A DNA stretch of 49,996 bases from Candidatus Neoanaerotignum galli (GCA_904381335.1 CAJFIN010000004.1:1-49996); one strand, 5' to 3'. Shown: positions 33,835-43,717, counted from the first letter of the stretch. Numbers and translations are program-made. The notes: generated by a model from the letters alone, not told the origin.

Positions 33835-34608
33835 ATGTATCGAGTCGCCAATTTTACGGATAATGACGATGTGAAGGTGATTGATGCCAAAGGCGCTTTT
33901 GAAGTGGTAGAATATCAGCGGGATTTAAGCGTTACACCGGGCACAGCCATCATTGCTTATTATAGTGCTGAAATGAAGGTAAGAAAACGGCAGCTGGTAT
34001 GCCATTTAGACAAATCTCCAGTAACGGTACAGGCAGGGGCAATGCAATGGATGTTAGGAGATGTTAGCGCCACCACCGGCATCAAAGGCGTAGGAGATTT
34101 GCTCAGCAAAGCAGTGCGGGGCAAAGCAACAGGAGAATCTGCCATCAAACCGGAATATGTGGGTACGGGAATGATGGTATTAGAGCCTACTTATCGCCAT
34201 TTGATCTTATTAGATACAGCGCAGTGGGGCGGCAGTGTGGTGTTGGATGACGGTCTATTTTTGGCCTGTGAATCCACGCTGCAGCATAAAGTGGTGATGC
34301 GCTCCAATTTATCTTCTGCTGTGGCGGGGGGAGAAGGGCTATTTAATCTAAGTTTAAATGGCAACGGGGTGTTTTGCATTGAATCCGACTGCCCCAAAGA
34401 AGAACTGATCGAGATTACACTGGAAAATGATGTGCTCAAGATAGATGGAAATTTTGCCATTGCCTGGAGTAAGAGCCTGGAATTTACCGTAGAACGCTCG
34501 GGAAAGAGTTTGTTAGGCTCTGCCGCCTCTGGGGAGGGGTTGGTGAATGTCTATCGAGGCACAGGGAAAGTGTTAATGATGCCTACGGGAAAGATGCCCA
34601 ACGTATAA
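33835..34608 (+). CDS. AIM24-family protein
   Basis: A 257-residue protein of the AIM24/TRAP-like beta-helix family, starting MYRVANFTDNDDVKVIDAKG. Typical features are the glycine-rich turns MLGDVSATTGIKGVG, GTGMMVLEPTYRHLILLD and AVAGGEGLFNLSLNGNG. The start at 33835 has AAAGGAGGGG upstream and fits the family better than 33745. The family is widespread, and its biochemical role in bacteria is not established. It is closed by a terminator. Confidence 0.85.
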   Translation: MYRVANFTDNDDVKVIDAKGAFEVVEYQRDLSVTPGTAIIAYYSAEMKVRKRQLVCHLDKSPVTVQAGAMQWMLGDVSATTGIKGVGDLLSKAVRGKATGESAIKPEYVGTGMMVLEPTYRHLILLDTAQWGGSVVLDDGLFLACESTLQHKVVMRSNLSSAVAGGEGLFNLSLNGNGVFCIESDCPKEELIEITLENDVLKIDGNFAIAWSKSLEFTVERSGKSLLGSAASGEGLVNVYRGTGKVLMMPTGKMPNV

Positions 34609-34622
34609 TCTGTCGATAGTGT

Positions 34623-34658
34623 AAAGACCGTTTGCTAAAAGAAGCAGCGGTCTTTTTT
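34623..34658 (+). terminator. Terminator after the AIM24 gene
   Basis: AAAGACCG (34623-34630) pairs with CGGTCTTT (34648-34655), with further TGCT/AGCA pairing inside, followed by TTTTA. Confidence 0.85.
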
Positions 34659-34676
34659 ATTGCCTGGGCAAAACGA

Positions 34677-34706
34677 TTGGTTGGGCTGGAGGGAATATGG
34701 TATAAT
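34677..34706 (+). promoter_or_regulatory. Promoter of the UvrA-paralogue operon
   Basis: TATAAT at 34701-34706 is preceded by TGG (extended -10) and by TTGGTT at 34677-34682 with an 18-base spacer. Transcription would start about 30 bases before the ATG at 34744. Confidence 0.7.
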
Positions 34707-34743
34707 AAAACAGATAGGGGCAATCTGAAAAAAGGAGGAGCCG

Positions 34744-37245
34744 ATGAACCATACAAAATCAAAAGGCCCTAACGCCATCGAGGTGCGAGGGGCAAGAGTG
34801 CATAATCTTAAAAATATTGATGTGGATATTCCACTGCATCAGATTGTGGGCATAGCAGGCGTATCTGGGTCGGGCAAATCCTCTTTGGCCTTGGGGGTAC
34901 TGTATGCAGAAGGCAGCAGAAGGTATTTGGAATCCCTTTCCACCTATACGCGCCGGCGCATGACTCAGGCAGCCAAAGCCGATGTGGATGCGGTGCGGTA
35001 TGTGCCGGCGGCATTGGCGCTGCATCAGCGGCCAGGTGTGCCGGGAATCCGCAGTACTTTTGGTACGGGCACGGAGCTGCTGAACACCCTCAGGCTGATG
35101 TATTCCCGCCTGGCAAGCCATCGCTGCCCCAATGGCCATTATCTGCCGCCTTCTTTAGCAGTGGCGGCAGGGCAGGCGCTCACCTGTCCGGTATGCGGGG
35201 CAGTGTTTTATGCTCCAGGGGCAGAGGAACTGGCCTTTAACCGCCAAGGCGCCTGTCGCTATTGCGGTGGTACAGGTACAGTACGGACTGTGGACGAGGA
35301 CGCGTTAGTGCCTGATGAGAGTTTAACCATTGATGAAGGGGCAGTGGCACCGTGGAAGACGCTGATGTGGTCACTGATGACGGATGTGTGCCGCGAGATG
35401 GGGGTGCGTACCGATGTGCCGTTTCGGGAGTTAACAAAAAAAGAAAAAGAAATCGTCTATCATGGCCCCGCAGAAAAGAAACATATTTTATACCACTCTA
35501 AAACAACAAACCAGGCCGCAGAAATGGATTTTACCTATTATAATGCGGTATATACGGTGGAAAATGCCCTTTCTAAAGTGAAAGATGAGAAAGGCATGAA
35601 GCGGGTGGAGAAGTTTTTAAAGGAGGAAGTTTGTCCTCATTGTGACGGAAGCCGTTTATCCGAAGAGGCTAGGGCGCCGCGTTTAAGAGGGATTTCTTTG
35701 GATCAAGCCTGCCGGATGACCTTGACAGAAGCTATGGATTGGGTTGAAAAAACGCCAGAGGACTTGCCGGAGGAGATACGGCCTATGGCAAAGAGTATTT
35801 GCGCCTCATTCCTAACGGTAGGGCAGCGCCTGATGGAACTGGGGCTTGGTTATTTGAGCCTCGATCGGGCCTCTGCCACCCTTTCTACTGGGGAGCGGCA
35901 GCGTATGCAACTGGCTCGGGCGGTGCGAAACCGAACCACAGGCGTACTCTATGTGCTAGATGAACCTTCCATCGGCCTTCATCCTGTGAATATTTTGGGC
36001 TTGACATCTGTGATGGATGACTTGGTGGCTGATGGCAACAGCGTTCTTTTGGTGGATCATGATACGCAAATCCTTTCCCACGCAGATTGGATCATTGAGA
36101 TGGGACCGGAGGCAGGCCGAAAGGGCGGCACTGTGGTGGCGCAAGGTACGGTGGCAGAGATCCAGAAAGAGAAGAAGTCAAACATTGGTCCTTTTTTATC
36201 CGAACAAGCCCAAACCCTGGTGCGCCAGCGAGCGAAAAAAGAAGCGATATTTGACCGGGGTGCGATCCATTTGTCCACCGGCCCCATCCATACGGTGCAT
36301 CCATTAGAGGTAGATTTTCCCATTGGACGGTTGACTGTGGTAACGGGCGTATCAGGGTCGGGCAAGACAACGATGGTGCTGGAAAGTTTGGTGCCTGCTT
36401 TGACCCAACACTTTGCGGGAAAACAGCTGCCTGCCCATGTGCGGGCCATTTCTGCACCGCTTTTACATCAAGTAAAGCTGATGGACGCCACCCCCATTGG
36501 CATCAATGTCCGCTCCACAGTGGCTACCTATGCAGGCGTGCATGATGAGCTGCGCAAGATTTTTGCCCGGTCGCCTGAGGCGAAGGAACGGGGCTGGAAG
36601 GCTGGTGACTTTTCTTATAATACCGGCGCACTGCGCTGTCCTGTTTGTGATGGCACGGGTGTTATCAATTTGGATGTGCAATTTTTGCCGGATGTGGAAA
36701 TTCCCTGCCCTTCTTGTCATGGCTCCCGATATAGTGTGCAGGCCAGGCAGATCCATGCAGTCACCAAGGATGGACGCTCCCTTAGTTTGCCGGAGCTGAT
36801 GGATATGGATATCCAGGACGCCCGTCAGGCCTGCAGCAGTTGGAAAAGTGTTGCCCAGCGCCTGATGGTACTGGAGCAGCTGGGGCTAGGGTATCTTACC
36901 TTAGGGGAGGATACACCGGGTCTTTCCGGTGGAGAAGCCCAGCGGCTGAAGCTGGCCAGTGAGATGGGCCGGGGGCAGGAAGATACGGTGTTTCTATTTG
37001 ATGAACCCACCATTGGGCTGCATCCGCTGAATGTACAAAGCTTATTGGGTGTCTTTCAGACCTTGCTGGATTTAGGCGCCACTGTGATTGTGATAGAGCA
37101 TGATCTGGATGTGATACGCAATGCAGACTATTTAATCGATTTAGGCCCTGGCGGCGGACAGGAAGGGGGACGCATTGTTGCCCGTGGTCAGGCAGAAGAT
37201 TTGGCGGCATCACCGGAAAGTCAGACGGGCCGCTTTTTGCGCTAG
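34744..37245 (+). CDS. UvrA-like ABC ATPase (UvrA paralogue)
   Basis: An 833-residue UvrA-family protein, shorter than true UvrA (about 940). The first ATPase has GVSGSGKSSLA near residues 40-50 and the modified signature LSTGERQRMQLARA, where UvrA has LSGGE. The second has GVSGSGKTTMV and LSGGEAQRLKLASE. Zinc-binding Cys pairs remain (CPVCGAVF, CRYCGGTG, CPHCDGS, CPVCDGTG, CPSCHGS). Such second UvrA proteins occur in many Firmicutes and Actinobacteria and are linked to damage tolerance or drug resistance. AAGGAGG precedes the ATG. The membrane gene and sbcD-sbcC follow closely, so DNA-damage functions cluster here. Confidence 0.9.
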   Translation: MNHTKSKGPNAIEVRGARVHNLKNIDVDIPLHQIVGIAGVSGSGKSSLALGVLYAEGSRRYLESLSTYTRRRMTQAAKADVDAVRYVPAALALHQRPGVPGIRSTFGTGTELLNTLRLMYSRLASHRCPNGHYLPPSLAVAAGQALTCPVCGAVFYAPGAEELAFNRQGACRYCGGTGTVRTVDEDALVPDESLTIDEGAVAPWKTLMWSLMTDVCREMGVRTDVPFRELTKKEKEIVYHGPAEKKHILYHSKTTNQAAEMDFTYYNAVYTVENALSKVKDEKGMKRVEKFLKEEVCPHCDGSRLSEEARAPRLRGISLDQACRMTLTEAMDWVEKTPEDLPEEIRPMAKSICASFLTVGQRLMELGLGYLSLDRASATLSTGERQRMQLARAVRNRTTGVLYVLDEPSIGLHPVNILGLTSVMDDLVADGNSVLLVDHDTQILSHADWIIEMGPEAGRKGGTVVAQGTVAEIQKEKKSNIGPFLSEQAQTLVRQRAKKEAIFDRGAIHLSTGPIHTVHPLEVDFPIGRLTVVTGVSGSGKTTMVLESLVPALTQHFAGKQLPAHVRAISAPLLHQVKLMDATPIGINVRSTVATYAGVHDELRKIFARSPEAKERGWKAGDFSYNTGALRCPVCDGTGVINLDVQFLPDVEIPCPSCHGSRYSVQARQIHAVTKDGRSLSLPELMDMDIQDARQACSSWKSVAQRLMVLEQLGLGYLTLGEDTPGLSGGEAQRLKLASEMGRGQEDTVFLFDEPTIGLHPLNVQSLLGVFQTLLDLGATVIVIEHDLDVIRNADYLIDLGPGGGQEGGRIVARGQAEDLAASPESQTGRFLR

Positions 37246-37318
37246 GAGAGGGGTTTGGCGGCAGTATCGCTAACAGATAAGATGATAAATAGAATAGAGA
37301 AGAGAAAGAAGGCAGTTT

Positions 37319-37983
37319 ATGCAAAAGAGAAGGCAGTTCCACCGGGTTTGGCGTGGCCTATGGTATATGGTGGGCTTGGTGGTGTTAGCCTTTGGCATCA
37401 CAATGAATACGAAAACGGGGCTGGGCATTTCTCCCATTGTTTCGGTTGCATATGCAGTATCACAGGTGGGAGGATGGAATTTTGGGGATATGACCTTTGG
37501 CCTTTATGCCATTTTTGTGGCAGTGCAGCTGGTTCTTCATGGCAGATCGGATTTGCCAGCAGAGGAAAAGAAAAAACGTTTGGGGCTGGATGTGCTTCAG
37601 ATGCCTTTTAGCCTATTGTTTACTCGGGCGATGAACGTATTTTTGCTGGTATTGCCAGATGTGTCCCAAAGCCCAGCATCTATCCGGGCGTTGGCGCTGC
37701 TTTCCGCTATTGCGGCTACGGGAATTGGCGCTGCAATGTCGCTGGATATGCATTTGGTGCCAAACCCTGGGGATGGCATTGTGCAGACCCTCAGTGATAC
37801 GCTGCGAAAACCATTGGGTCTGGTGAAAAATGGGTTTGACGCCGGGAATATTGCTTTGGCGTTGGTATTGGCACTGTGGCGGCAGTGTTGGGGGTAGGAC
37901 GGTTTTTGGCCTTATTTCAACAACTTTTTTCTGGTGCGCTATTGCAAGCAGCGGGATTAAAAGAGAAAGGAGAGAGCCATTGA
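37319..37983 (+). pseudogene. YczE/YyaS-like membrane protein, frameshifted near the C-terminus
   Basis: The frame from 37319 encodes a multi-helix membrane protein of the YczE/YitT-like type (LVVLAFGITMNTKTGLGISP, then MHLVPNPGDGIVQTLSD). It stops at 37897 after LALWRQCWG. The expected C-terminus continues in the -1 frame from about 37870 (GTVAAVLGVGRFLALFQQLF) to a TGA at 37981-37983. That stop overlaps the TTG start of sbcD, so the original gene was probably translationally coupled to sbcD. A single missing G in TTGGC (ancestrally TTGGGC) explains the break. It may be real or a homopolymer base-calling error. The function of the family is poorly known; a transporter-like role has been suggested. 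Confidence 0.72.
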
Positions 37984-39134
37984 AGTTTTTTCATCTTTCG
38001 GATCTTCATTTGGGGGTAAAACTGCTCAGAAGAGATTTGCTGGCGGATCAGGCATATGTGCTGGAGCAGGTGATATCACTGGCGCAGGCACGAAAGCCAG
38101 ATGCCGTGGTGATTGCGGGGGATATTTATGATAAGGCGGTGCCTCCGGCGGAAGCGGTGGCGCTTTTTGATTGGTTTTTAACTGCTTTACGGGAAAAAAT
38201 ACCCCAGTGCAGCATCATGATCATCAGCGGAAATCACGACTCTGCCCCAAGGCTAAATTGTTTTCGCAGTGTTTTGGACAGGGAAAAAGTCTATATGATT
38301 GGACTGCCGCCGCAGCGACCTGGAGAAAAAATAGCCAACGTTTGTTTGAAGGATTCCTGGGGGATGGTGGTGTTTCATTTGCTGCCATTTATTCGACCAG
38401 CCATGGTGCGCCAAGCAGTGCTGGAGGAGGGAGAAGAAGGCCCTTTGTCCTATGAACAGACACTTAGGAGACTTTTGGCGCAAGAACAGTTGGATCCAGC
38501 GGCCCGCCATGTATTGGTGAGCCACCAATTTTATTTGCCTGCGGGCAAGAGCGCAAAAGAGATAGAACGGATGGATTCTGAGATACAAATGGTGGGAAAT
38601 ATCGATGCGGTGCCGGCGGAGTTACTGGCGCCCTTTGATTATGCGGCCTTGGGGCATATCCATAAGCCCATGACGGTGGGAGAAAAACGGTTTCGCTATT
38701 GCGGTACACCTTTGGCGGTTTCCGTTAGTGAAGCAGGCCAACAAAAAGCAGTGCTGGAGGTGGAGCTAAGAGAAAAAGGCAATATAACGGTGACGCCGCT
38801 GACCTTAACACCGCTGCGGCCGGTGCAGATACTTCGGGGAAGCCTGGAAGAAGTGCTGTGCCAAAGCTGTGAAGCATACGTTTCGGTGGTGCTGACAGAT
38901 CCGGAGGATTTAGAAGTGATGGATTTACAGCAGCGGCTGCGGGCTGCCTTTCCTTATTTATTGGAGATCCGGCGGGAAGGCGAAAAACGGCGGCTCATGC
39001 AAGAAGAAGCACCATTACAGGAACAGTTAAGCCCCTTATCATTATGCCGGCAGTTTTTAGGAGAATTAACCTGGCAGGAGGAGCGACTATTAGCGGATGT
39101 GATTCATACGGTGGAGGAAGGAGAACAGAAGTGA
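37980..39134 (+). CDS. sbcD: Exonuclease subunit SbcD
   Basis: A 384-residue Mre11-type nuclease. Metallophosphatase motifs are FFHLSDLHLG at the N-terminus (residues of about 3-12), VIAGDIYDKA near 48, ISGNHDS near 85, VSHQF near 180 and ALGHIHKP near 222. With SbcC it forms an ATP-dependent nuclease that opens DNA hairpins and processes ends. The start is TTG at 37980: AAAGGAG lies 7 bases upstream and the protein then begins MKFFHLSDLHLG, as expected. It overlaps sbcC by 4 bases (GTGA). Confidence 0.95.
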   Translation: MKFFHLSDLHLGVKLLRRDLLADQAYVLEQVISLAQARKPDAVVIAGDIYDKAVPPAEAVALFDWFLTALREKIPQCSIMIISGNHDSAPRLNCFRSVLDREKVYMIGLPPQRPGEKIANVCLKDSWGMVVFHLLPFIRPAMVRQAVLEEGEEGPLSYEQTLRRLLAQEQLDPAARHVLVSHQFYLPAGKSAKEIERMDSEIQMVGNIDAVPAELLAPFDYAALGHIHKPMTVGEKRFRYCGTPLAVSVSEAGQQKAVLEVELREKGNITVTPLTLTPLRPVQILRGSLEEVLCQSCEAYVSVVLTDPEDLEVMDLQQRLRAAFPYLLEIRREGEKRRLMQEEAPLQEQLSPLSLCRQFLGELTWQEERLLADVIHTVEEGEQK

Positions 39135-42100
39135 GACCGATTTCGCTGACAATGGAGGCGTTTGGCTCTTATGGCGCCCGCACGACCATTCGATTTGATG
39201 GTCTGACGCAGAACCTATTTTTAATCACTGGGGATACCGGGTCGGGCAAAAGTACACTCTTTGACGCCATTGTGTTTGCCCTTTACGGAGAGGCCAGTTC
39301 TATGGTAAATAAAAAGGACGGGGCCCAGCTGCAAAGCCAGTTTGCACCGCTGGAAACGGAGCCTTATGTGGAGCTGGTATTTCGTCAAGGACGGGATTGT
39401 TACACAGTGCGCCGCTCTCCTCGCCATCAGCGGCCGCTGAAACGAGGCAAGGGCACAAAAGACACGGCAGAAACCGTAAGCCTGCTGATGCCGGATGGCA
39501 CAGTGTATCCGCCCAAGGAGACAGATCGCAAGATAGAAGAAATTGTGGGATTGACGAAGCATCAGTTTATGCAGGTAGCCATGATTGCCCAGGGAGAGTT
39601 TATGACCTTGCTGCGGGCCAAAAGTGATGAAAAAAAGGTGATTTTCCGGAAACTTTTTCATACCGAGCGGTATCCGGCCATTGTAGAGGAATTAAACCGC
39701 CGCCGGAAAGAAAAAGAAAAGGAAACAGCCGTGTTATTGACAGCCTGTCAAACGGAGACGGCGCATCTAATCTTGCCGGCAGAAGATCCGCAAAGGGAGG
39801 CTTTGGCGGCGGTGCTGGAGCGGCTGGTTGGACCAGAAGGAAATATCACGGATGTGGAGGCTTTGTTGGAACTGTTGCCAGGATTAATCCAACGGACAAA
39901 AGAGAGTGCGAAAGAAGCCAGGCAGCAATGTGAAATGGCGGCCCAGCGGCGGGATATGGCCTTTGCTCAATGGACACAGGCGGCTCAGCTGACATCACTT
40001 TATGAGCAAAAGGACAAGGCGGAGGCGGAACTAACTGCTTTACAGGCACAAGAAGAAGAGCAGAAGGAGAAAGAATCCTTGGCAGAGCGGATCACCCGCG
40101 CCTATGGGCTGCAGGATTTGTGGCAGCGATGGGAAGAAAGCCGGAACCGACAGACAGAAATGGCCAATGCCCAGGCGGCTTTGACAGCTGGTCTGCCGGA
40201 AAAGCAGGAAGCTTTGCACCGCGCGGAAGAAGCATCACATCAGGCCAAAGCGGCCCAGGAGGCGGCGCTGAGGGTTTGGAGCCAAACAGAAGAACGTGTA
40301 GGTCGTGCCAAACAGATTTTTGCGCAGATCCAAGAAGGACAAGCGGTTTTGGATCAGAAAGAAAAAGCAGCACAGCAGGCGCAGGAAGCATCAAAAGCGC
40401 TCAGGGAAAGTTTAGACCGGCTAATTGCCAAGGAGGAAAAGGCAAAACAGGCAGCAGAAGGACTGGGTGATGCTGAGGCAGCGCTGGTCCATTGGCAAAG
40501 AGAGGAGGAAAAGCTTCAGGCGCTTTGGCAAGAAGGATTAGAAGCAAAAGCGGCACAGCAGGAAGCGGAAAAGTGGCATCGTCAGGCGCAGCAAGATCAG
40601 CAAGCCTATTTGACGGCTCGCCATGACTATCAACAACAGGCGGAAAAAGCAGCAGGGCTTCGGATGGCTTTTTTGGATGGACAGGCAGGACTATTGGCGC
40701 AGACATTAAAAGATGGACAGGCCTGTCCGGTGTGTGGATCTATATGTCATCCATCGCCCTGTCCTATGCCGGAAGGCCCTGTGCTAGACCGCGATAAATT
40801 GGAGGCGGAGGAGCAATCTGCGGCTGTTTTACGCACAACCCAAGAACAGGCGGCTGCCCAAGCACAAACCAGCCGGCAAATGCAAGAGGACAAGCAGGCG
40901 CAGGCTAGGCAGCATCGTACTTCTTTGGAGGAAAAATTGCAAAGCATTGGCATTGATGCACAGCGAGAAAAGCATTTTGAAGTGCTGTTTGCCATGCTGC
41001 AGAAAAGTATGGAACAAACCAATGCAAGAAAAAAAGAGGCCCAGGCGCAGGCAGATCTGGCCCATCGGGCAAAGGACGCCCTGGCAGAATATGCCCGGCG
41101 CAAAGAGGAGAGATCCGCCCGTTTGGCTGAACAGGAAGGGCTAGTGCAACAGGCAAATCTAGCGCTTCAATCAGAAAAGGCAGTATTAGAGAGCCGAAAA
41201 AACAGTCTGGAATTTGCTTCTTTGCCAGAAGCAGAAGCGTTGCTTCGTGCGGCCAAAGCAAAAAAAAGACAGAAAGAGGAACAAAAAAATCAGGCAGAAC
41301 AGGCCCAGCACCAAGCATCAGCATCTTTGGAGGCCGATCGGGCGCTGCTGAACCGATATCATCAGGAGCTGCCTATTTTAATAGAAGAAACCATTGCCAG
41401 GCAGAATGTATATGAAAAAGCTGTGTCCGATATGGGGTTGGATGAGCAGGCATGGCGGGTGCTTACAAAGACATATGCGCGGGATTTGCCGGAACACCTT
41501 CGCCGGGAAGGGGAAGAACATCGCACCCGGCAAGCGGCAGCCCAGCAGTCTTTGGCCGTAGCCCAAGAGGCCATTGGGCAGGCAAAGCGGCCAGTGATGG
41601 AGCAACTATTGGCGGAAAAAGAGGAAACGCAGGAAAACTGGCAGGTGCGGCAAAAAGAAGAGGCCTTGCGACAGGAAGAAGCAGCATCGGCAAAACGACT
41701 TCAAGAGGTGTTGGAGGTGAAAATGGCGGCCCGCAGCGCCCTAGTGGCGGAACATGCCCGGCTGGACCGGCTCTGCCGGGCATTAAGCGGCAATGTCACC
41801 GGCGGAAGGATGGATTTAGAAACATATGTGCAGCGGTATTACCTAAGCCGCATTTTACATGGAGCAAATCTTCGCTTTCGGGAAATGAGTAGCGGTCAAT
41901 TTGAGCTGCGGATGGTGGAACTGAATCGAGCTGGTGAAGGGAAAAACCGCGGCCTGGATTTGATGGTTTATTCTGCTGTGACAGGAAAAGAACGGGAAAT
42001 TGGCACCTTGTCTGGCGGAGAATCTTTCCTGGCAGCCTTGGCCTTGGCCTTAGGCATGGCAGATCAGATCCAACAGGGGGCCAGCGCCATAGATTTGGGG

Positions 42101-42301
42101 ATGATGTTTATTGACGAAGGGTTTGGCTCCTTGGATGACCAAGCCCGTGCGCAAGCAGTGCGCGTGCTTCAGGAAATGGCTGGGGGTGAAAAACTGGTGG
42201 GGATTATTTCGCATGTGACAGAGCTGAAACAGCAGATTGAATGTCAGTTATGCGTGACCAAGGATGAAGGAGGAAGCCACGCCCGATGGGAGATGGGGTA
42301 A
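39131..42301 (+). CDS. sbcC: Exonuclease subunit SbcC
   Basis: A 1,056-residue SMC/Rad50-like ATPase. It has an N-terminal Walker A (GDTGSGKSTLFDA) near residue 35, long coiled coils broken by a zinc hook (CPVCGS) near residue 531, and a C-terminal signature LSGGESFLAALALALGMAD with Walker B MMFIDEGFGSLD. The GTG at 39131 is used: AGGAAGGAG lies upstream and the protein begins (V)RPISLTMEAFGSYG, as in the family; the frame open from 39044 is upstream overlap with sbcD. It dimerises through the hook and gates the SbcD nuclease. Confidence 0.95.
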   Translation: MRPISLTMEAFGSYGARTTIRFDGLTQNLFLITGDTGSGKSTLFDAIVFALYGEASSMVNKKDGAQLQSQFAPLETEPYVELVFRQGRDCYTVRRSPRHQRPLKRGKGTKDTAETVSLLMPDGTVYPPKETDRKIEEIVGLTKHQFMQVAMIAQGEFMTLLRAKSDEKKVIFRKLFHTERYPAIVEELNRRRKEKEKETAVLLTACQTETAHLILPAEDPQREALAAVLERLVGPEGNITDVEALLELLPGLIQRTKESAKEARQQCEMAAQRRDMAFAQWTQAAQLTSLYEQKDKAEAELTALQAQEEEQKEKESLAERITRAYGLQDLWQRWEESRNRQTEMANAQAALTAGLPEKQEALHRAEEASHQAKAAQEAALRVWSQTEERVGRAKQIFAQIQEGQAVLDQKEKAAQQAQEASKALRESLDRLIAKEEKAKQAAEGLGDAEAALVHWQREEEKLQALWQEGLEAKAAQQEAEKWHRQAQQDQQAYLTARHDYQQQAEKAAGLRMAFLDGQAGLLAQTLKDGQACPVCGSICHPSPCPMPEGPVLDRDKLEAEEQSAAVLRTTQEQAAAQAQTSRQMQEDKQAQARQHRTSLEEKLQSIGIDAQREKHFEVLFAMLQKSMEQTNARKKEAQAQADLAHRAKDALAEYARRKEERSARLAEQEGLVQQANLALQSEKAVLESRKNSLEFASLPEAEALLRAAKAKKRQKEEQKNQAEQAQHQASASLEADRALLNRYHQELPILIEETIARQNVYEKAVSDMGLDEQAWRVLTKTYARDLPEHLRREGEEHRTRQAAAQQSLAVAQEAIGQAKRPVMEQLLAEKEETQENWQVRQKEEALRQEEAASAKRLQEVLEVKMAARSALVAEHARLDRLCRALSGNVTGGRMDLETYVQRYYLSRILHGANLRFREMSSGQFELRMVELNRAGEGKNRGLDLMVYSAVTGKEREIGTLSGGESFLAALALALGMADQIQQGASAIDLGMMFIDEGFGSLDDQARAQAVRVLQEMAGGEKLVGIISHVTELKQQIECQLCVTKDEGGSHARWEMG

Positions 42302-42306
42302 AAAAG

Positions 42307-43002
42307 ATGCTGACCCGTAATGAGATAAAGAGCATTGCTATGGTAACGATGACACTGAACCATTTTGCCATCCTCTTTTTACCCATGGGCCTGTGGCGCA
42401 CCATACTGGTGAATATGGGCTACTTTACTGCCCCTGTTATGTGTTTTTTCCTGGTGGAGGGGGTAGCGAAGACAAGCTCCGTTAAACGATATGCCGGACG
42501 ACTGGCTTTTTTTGCAGCAGCCTCACAGCTGCCTTTTTGCTTGGCGTTTTCCCCTGGGCCATTCGTGTTTGTGGGCATGAATATGATTTTCACCTTATTT
42601 TGCTGCGTATTGCTGTTGTTGGTCAGACAGGCGCCATGGCCGCCGTTGGGCAAGGCATTATTGGGGGCGGGTATTGTTTGCCTGACCGCAGAGAGCGATT
42701 GGGCCTTTGTGGCACCGGCATATACGCTTTGTTTTGCGTGGGCTGGACGGGAGAAAAAGAAACAGGCCATGGCATTTTTTGTAGGCACAGCGTTGTTTTT
42801 CCTCCTTCAGTGGGTGAGTTCTGATGGGCATGTGGTTTCTGCCTTGGGGGCGGTGGTCGCTCCATTTGTGGCGGCATGGATGCTGGTATGTTGGTATACG
42901 GGTAAGAAATCGCGCCAACCAAACCGTGATGGCCGTTGGGGCTTTTATCTTTATTATCCTTTGCATTTACTAGGGCTAGCCTTGGCTGCCCGCCTAGTTT
43001 GA
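42307..43002 (+). CDS. TraX-family membrane protein
   Basis: A 231-residue membrane protein with about seven hydrophobic segments. It begins MLTRNEIKSIAMVTMTLNHF and has the TraX-like features of an early D/N-H pair and LYYPLHLLGLALAA at the end. F-plasmid TraX acetylates pilin, and chromosomal homologues are presumed acyltransferases. I use the ATG at 42307 (GGGG 8 bases upstream), just after the sbcC stop; 42286 is the alternative and would overlap sbcC. Its role here is unknown. Confidence 0.8.
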   Translation: MLTRNEIKSIAMVTMTLNHFAILFLPMGLWRTILVNMGYFTAPVMCFFLVEGVAKTSSVKRYAGRLAFFAAASQLPFCLAFSPGPFVFVGMNMIFTLFCCVLLLLVRQAPWPPLGKALLGAGIVCLTAESDWAFVAPAYTLCFAWAGREKKKQAMAFFVGTALFFLLQWVSSDGHVVSALGAVVAPFVAAWMLVCWYTGKKSRQPNRDGRWGFYLYYPLHLLGLALAARLV

Positions 43003-43102
43003 TCAGGAAATGGGGAGAAAGGCTTGCCCTTTTTTGCCGTTACTGCTATACTCAAAAGATGTTGGAAAAACAAAAGCATCTCCAGGATTGAAGGAGGAAC
43101 CC

Positions 43103-43717
43103 ATGAAAGAAGAACAGAAATATTATGATATTGAAATCTGCGGCGTAAAACGGAAACTACCTTTTGTGAAGATTAAGCCGGGCTTGGCTTTGGCCAGCTT
43201 TGTGATGCTATCGGATACAGAGCTGATTAGCGCTGTGGCGCCGGCGTTGGTGGAACGGCTGCCAAAAGAAGTGGATTACCTTATGACAGCAGAGGCCAAG
43301 GGGATGTGTCTGACCCATGAGATGAGCCGGTTGATGGGCATGAAGGAATTTATTGTGGCTAGAAAGAGCAGAAAGCCCTATATGCTCAACCCCGTGGGAG
43401 TGACGCTGCATTCAGTGACAACCCAATCGGAGCAAACGTTATATTTGGATGGGGCCGATGCGGAAAAAATCCGTGGGAAACGAGTGGCACTGGTGGATGA
43501 TGTGATCGCCACGGGAGAATCGGTGCGGGCCATTGAGGAGCTGGCGAAAAAGGCTGGTGCACAGGTGGTGGCCAAAGCTGCTGTACTGGCGGAATTGGAA
43601 ACAGCCAGCCGCCCAGATGTGATTTTTTTGAAGGAGCATTATGTGTTTCGCCCGATGCCTGATGGGACGTTTGAGCCCATCTGGACGATGGCAGAGTATG
43701 AAAAACAGATTCAGTGA
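43103..43717 (+). CDS. Phosphoribosyltransferase-family protein (Apt-like)
   Basis: A 204-residue type I phosphoribosyltransferase. The PRPP-binding motif is VALVDDVIATGESVRA near residues 130-145, and a flexible-loop region precedes it. It resembles adenine/xanthine phosphoribosyltransferases or a regulator of that fold (PurR-like), without the winged helix of PurR. Unusually it contains MTAEAKGMCLTHEMSRLMGM, comparable to the Apt E-A-x-G-x segment. The start at 43103 has AAGGAGG upstream. The base substrate cannot be fixed from sequence. Confidence 0.8.
   Translation: MKEEQKYYDIEICGVKRKLPFVKIKPGLALASFVMLSDTELISAVAPALVERLPKEVDYLMTAEAKGMCLTHEMSRLMGMKEFIVARKSRKPYMLNPVGVTLHSVTTQSEQTLYLDGADAEKIRGKRVALVDDVIATGESVRAIEELAKKAGAQVVAKAAVLAELETASRPDVIFLKEHYVFRPMPDGTFEPIWTMAEYEKQIQ

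Noticed and set aside
37255-37611. 118-residue plus-strand ORF overlapping the YczE-like gene
   Set aside because: It is an out-of-frame shadow; the membrane-protein frame from 37319 has the better ribosome-binding site and family similarity.
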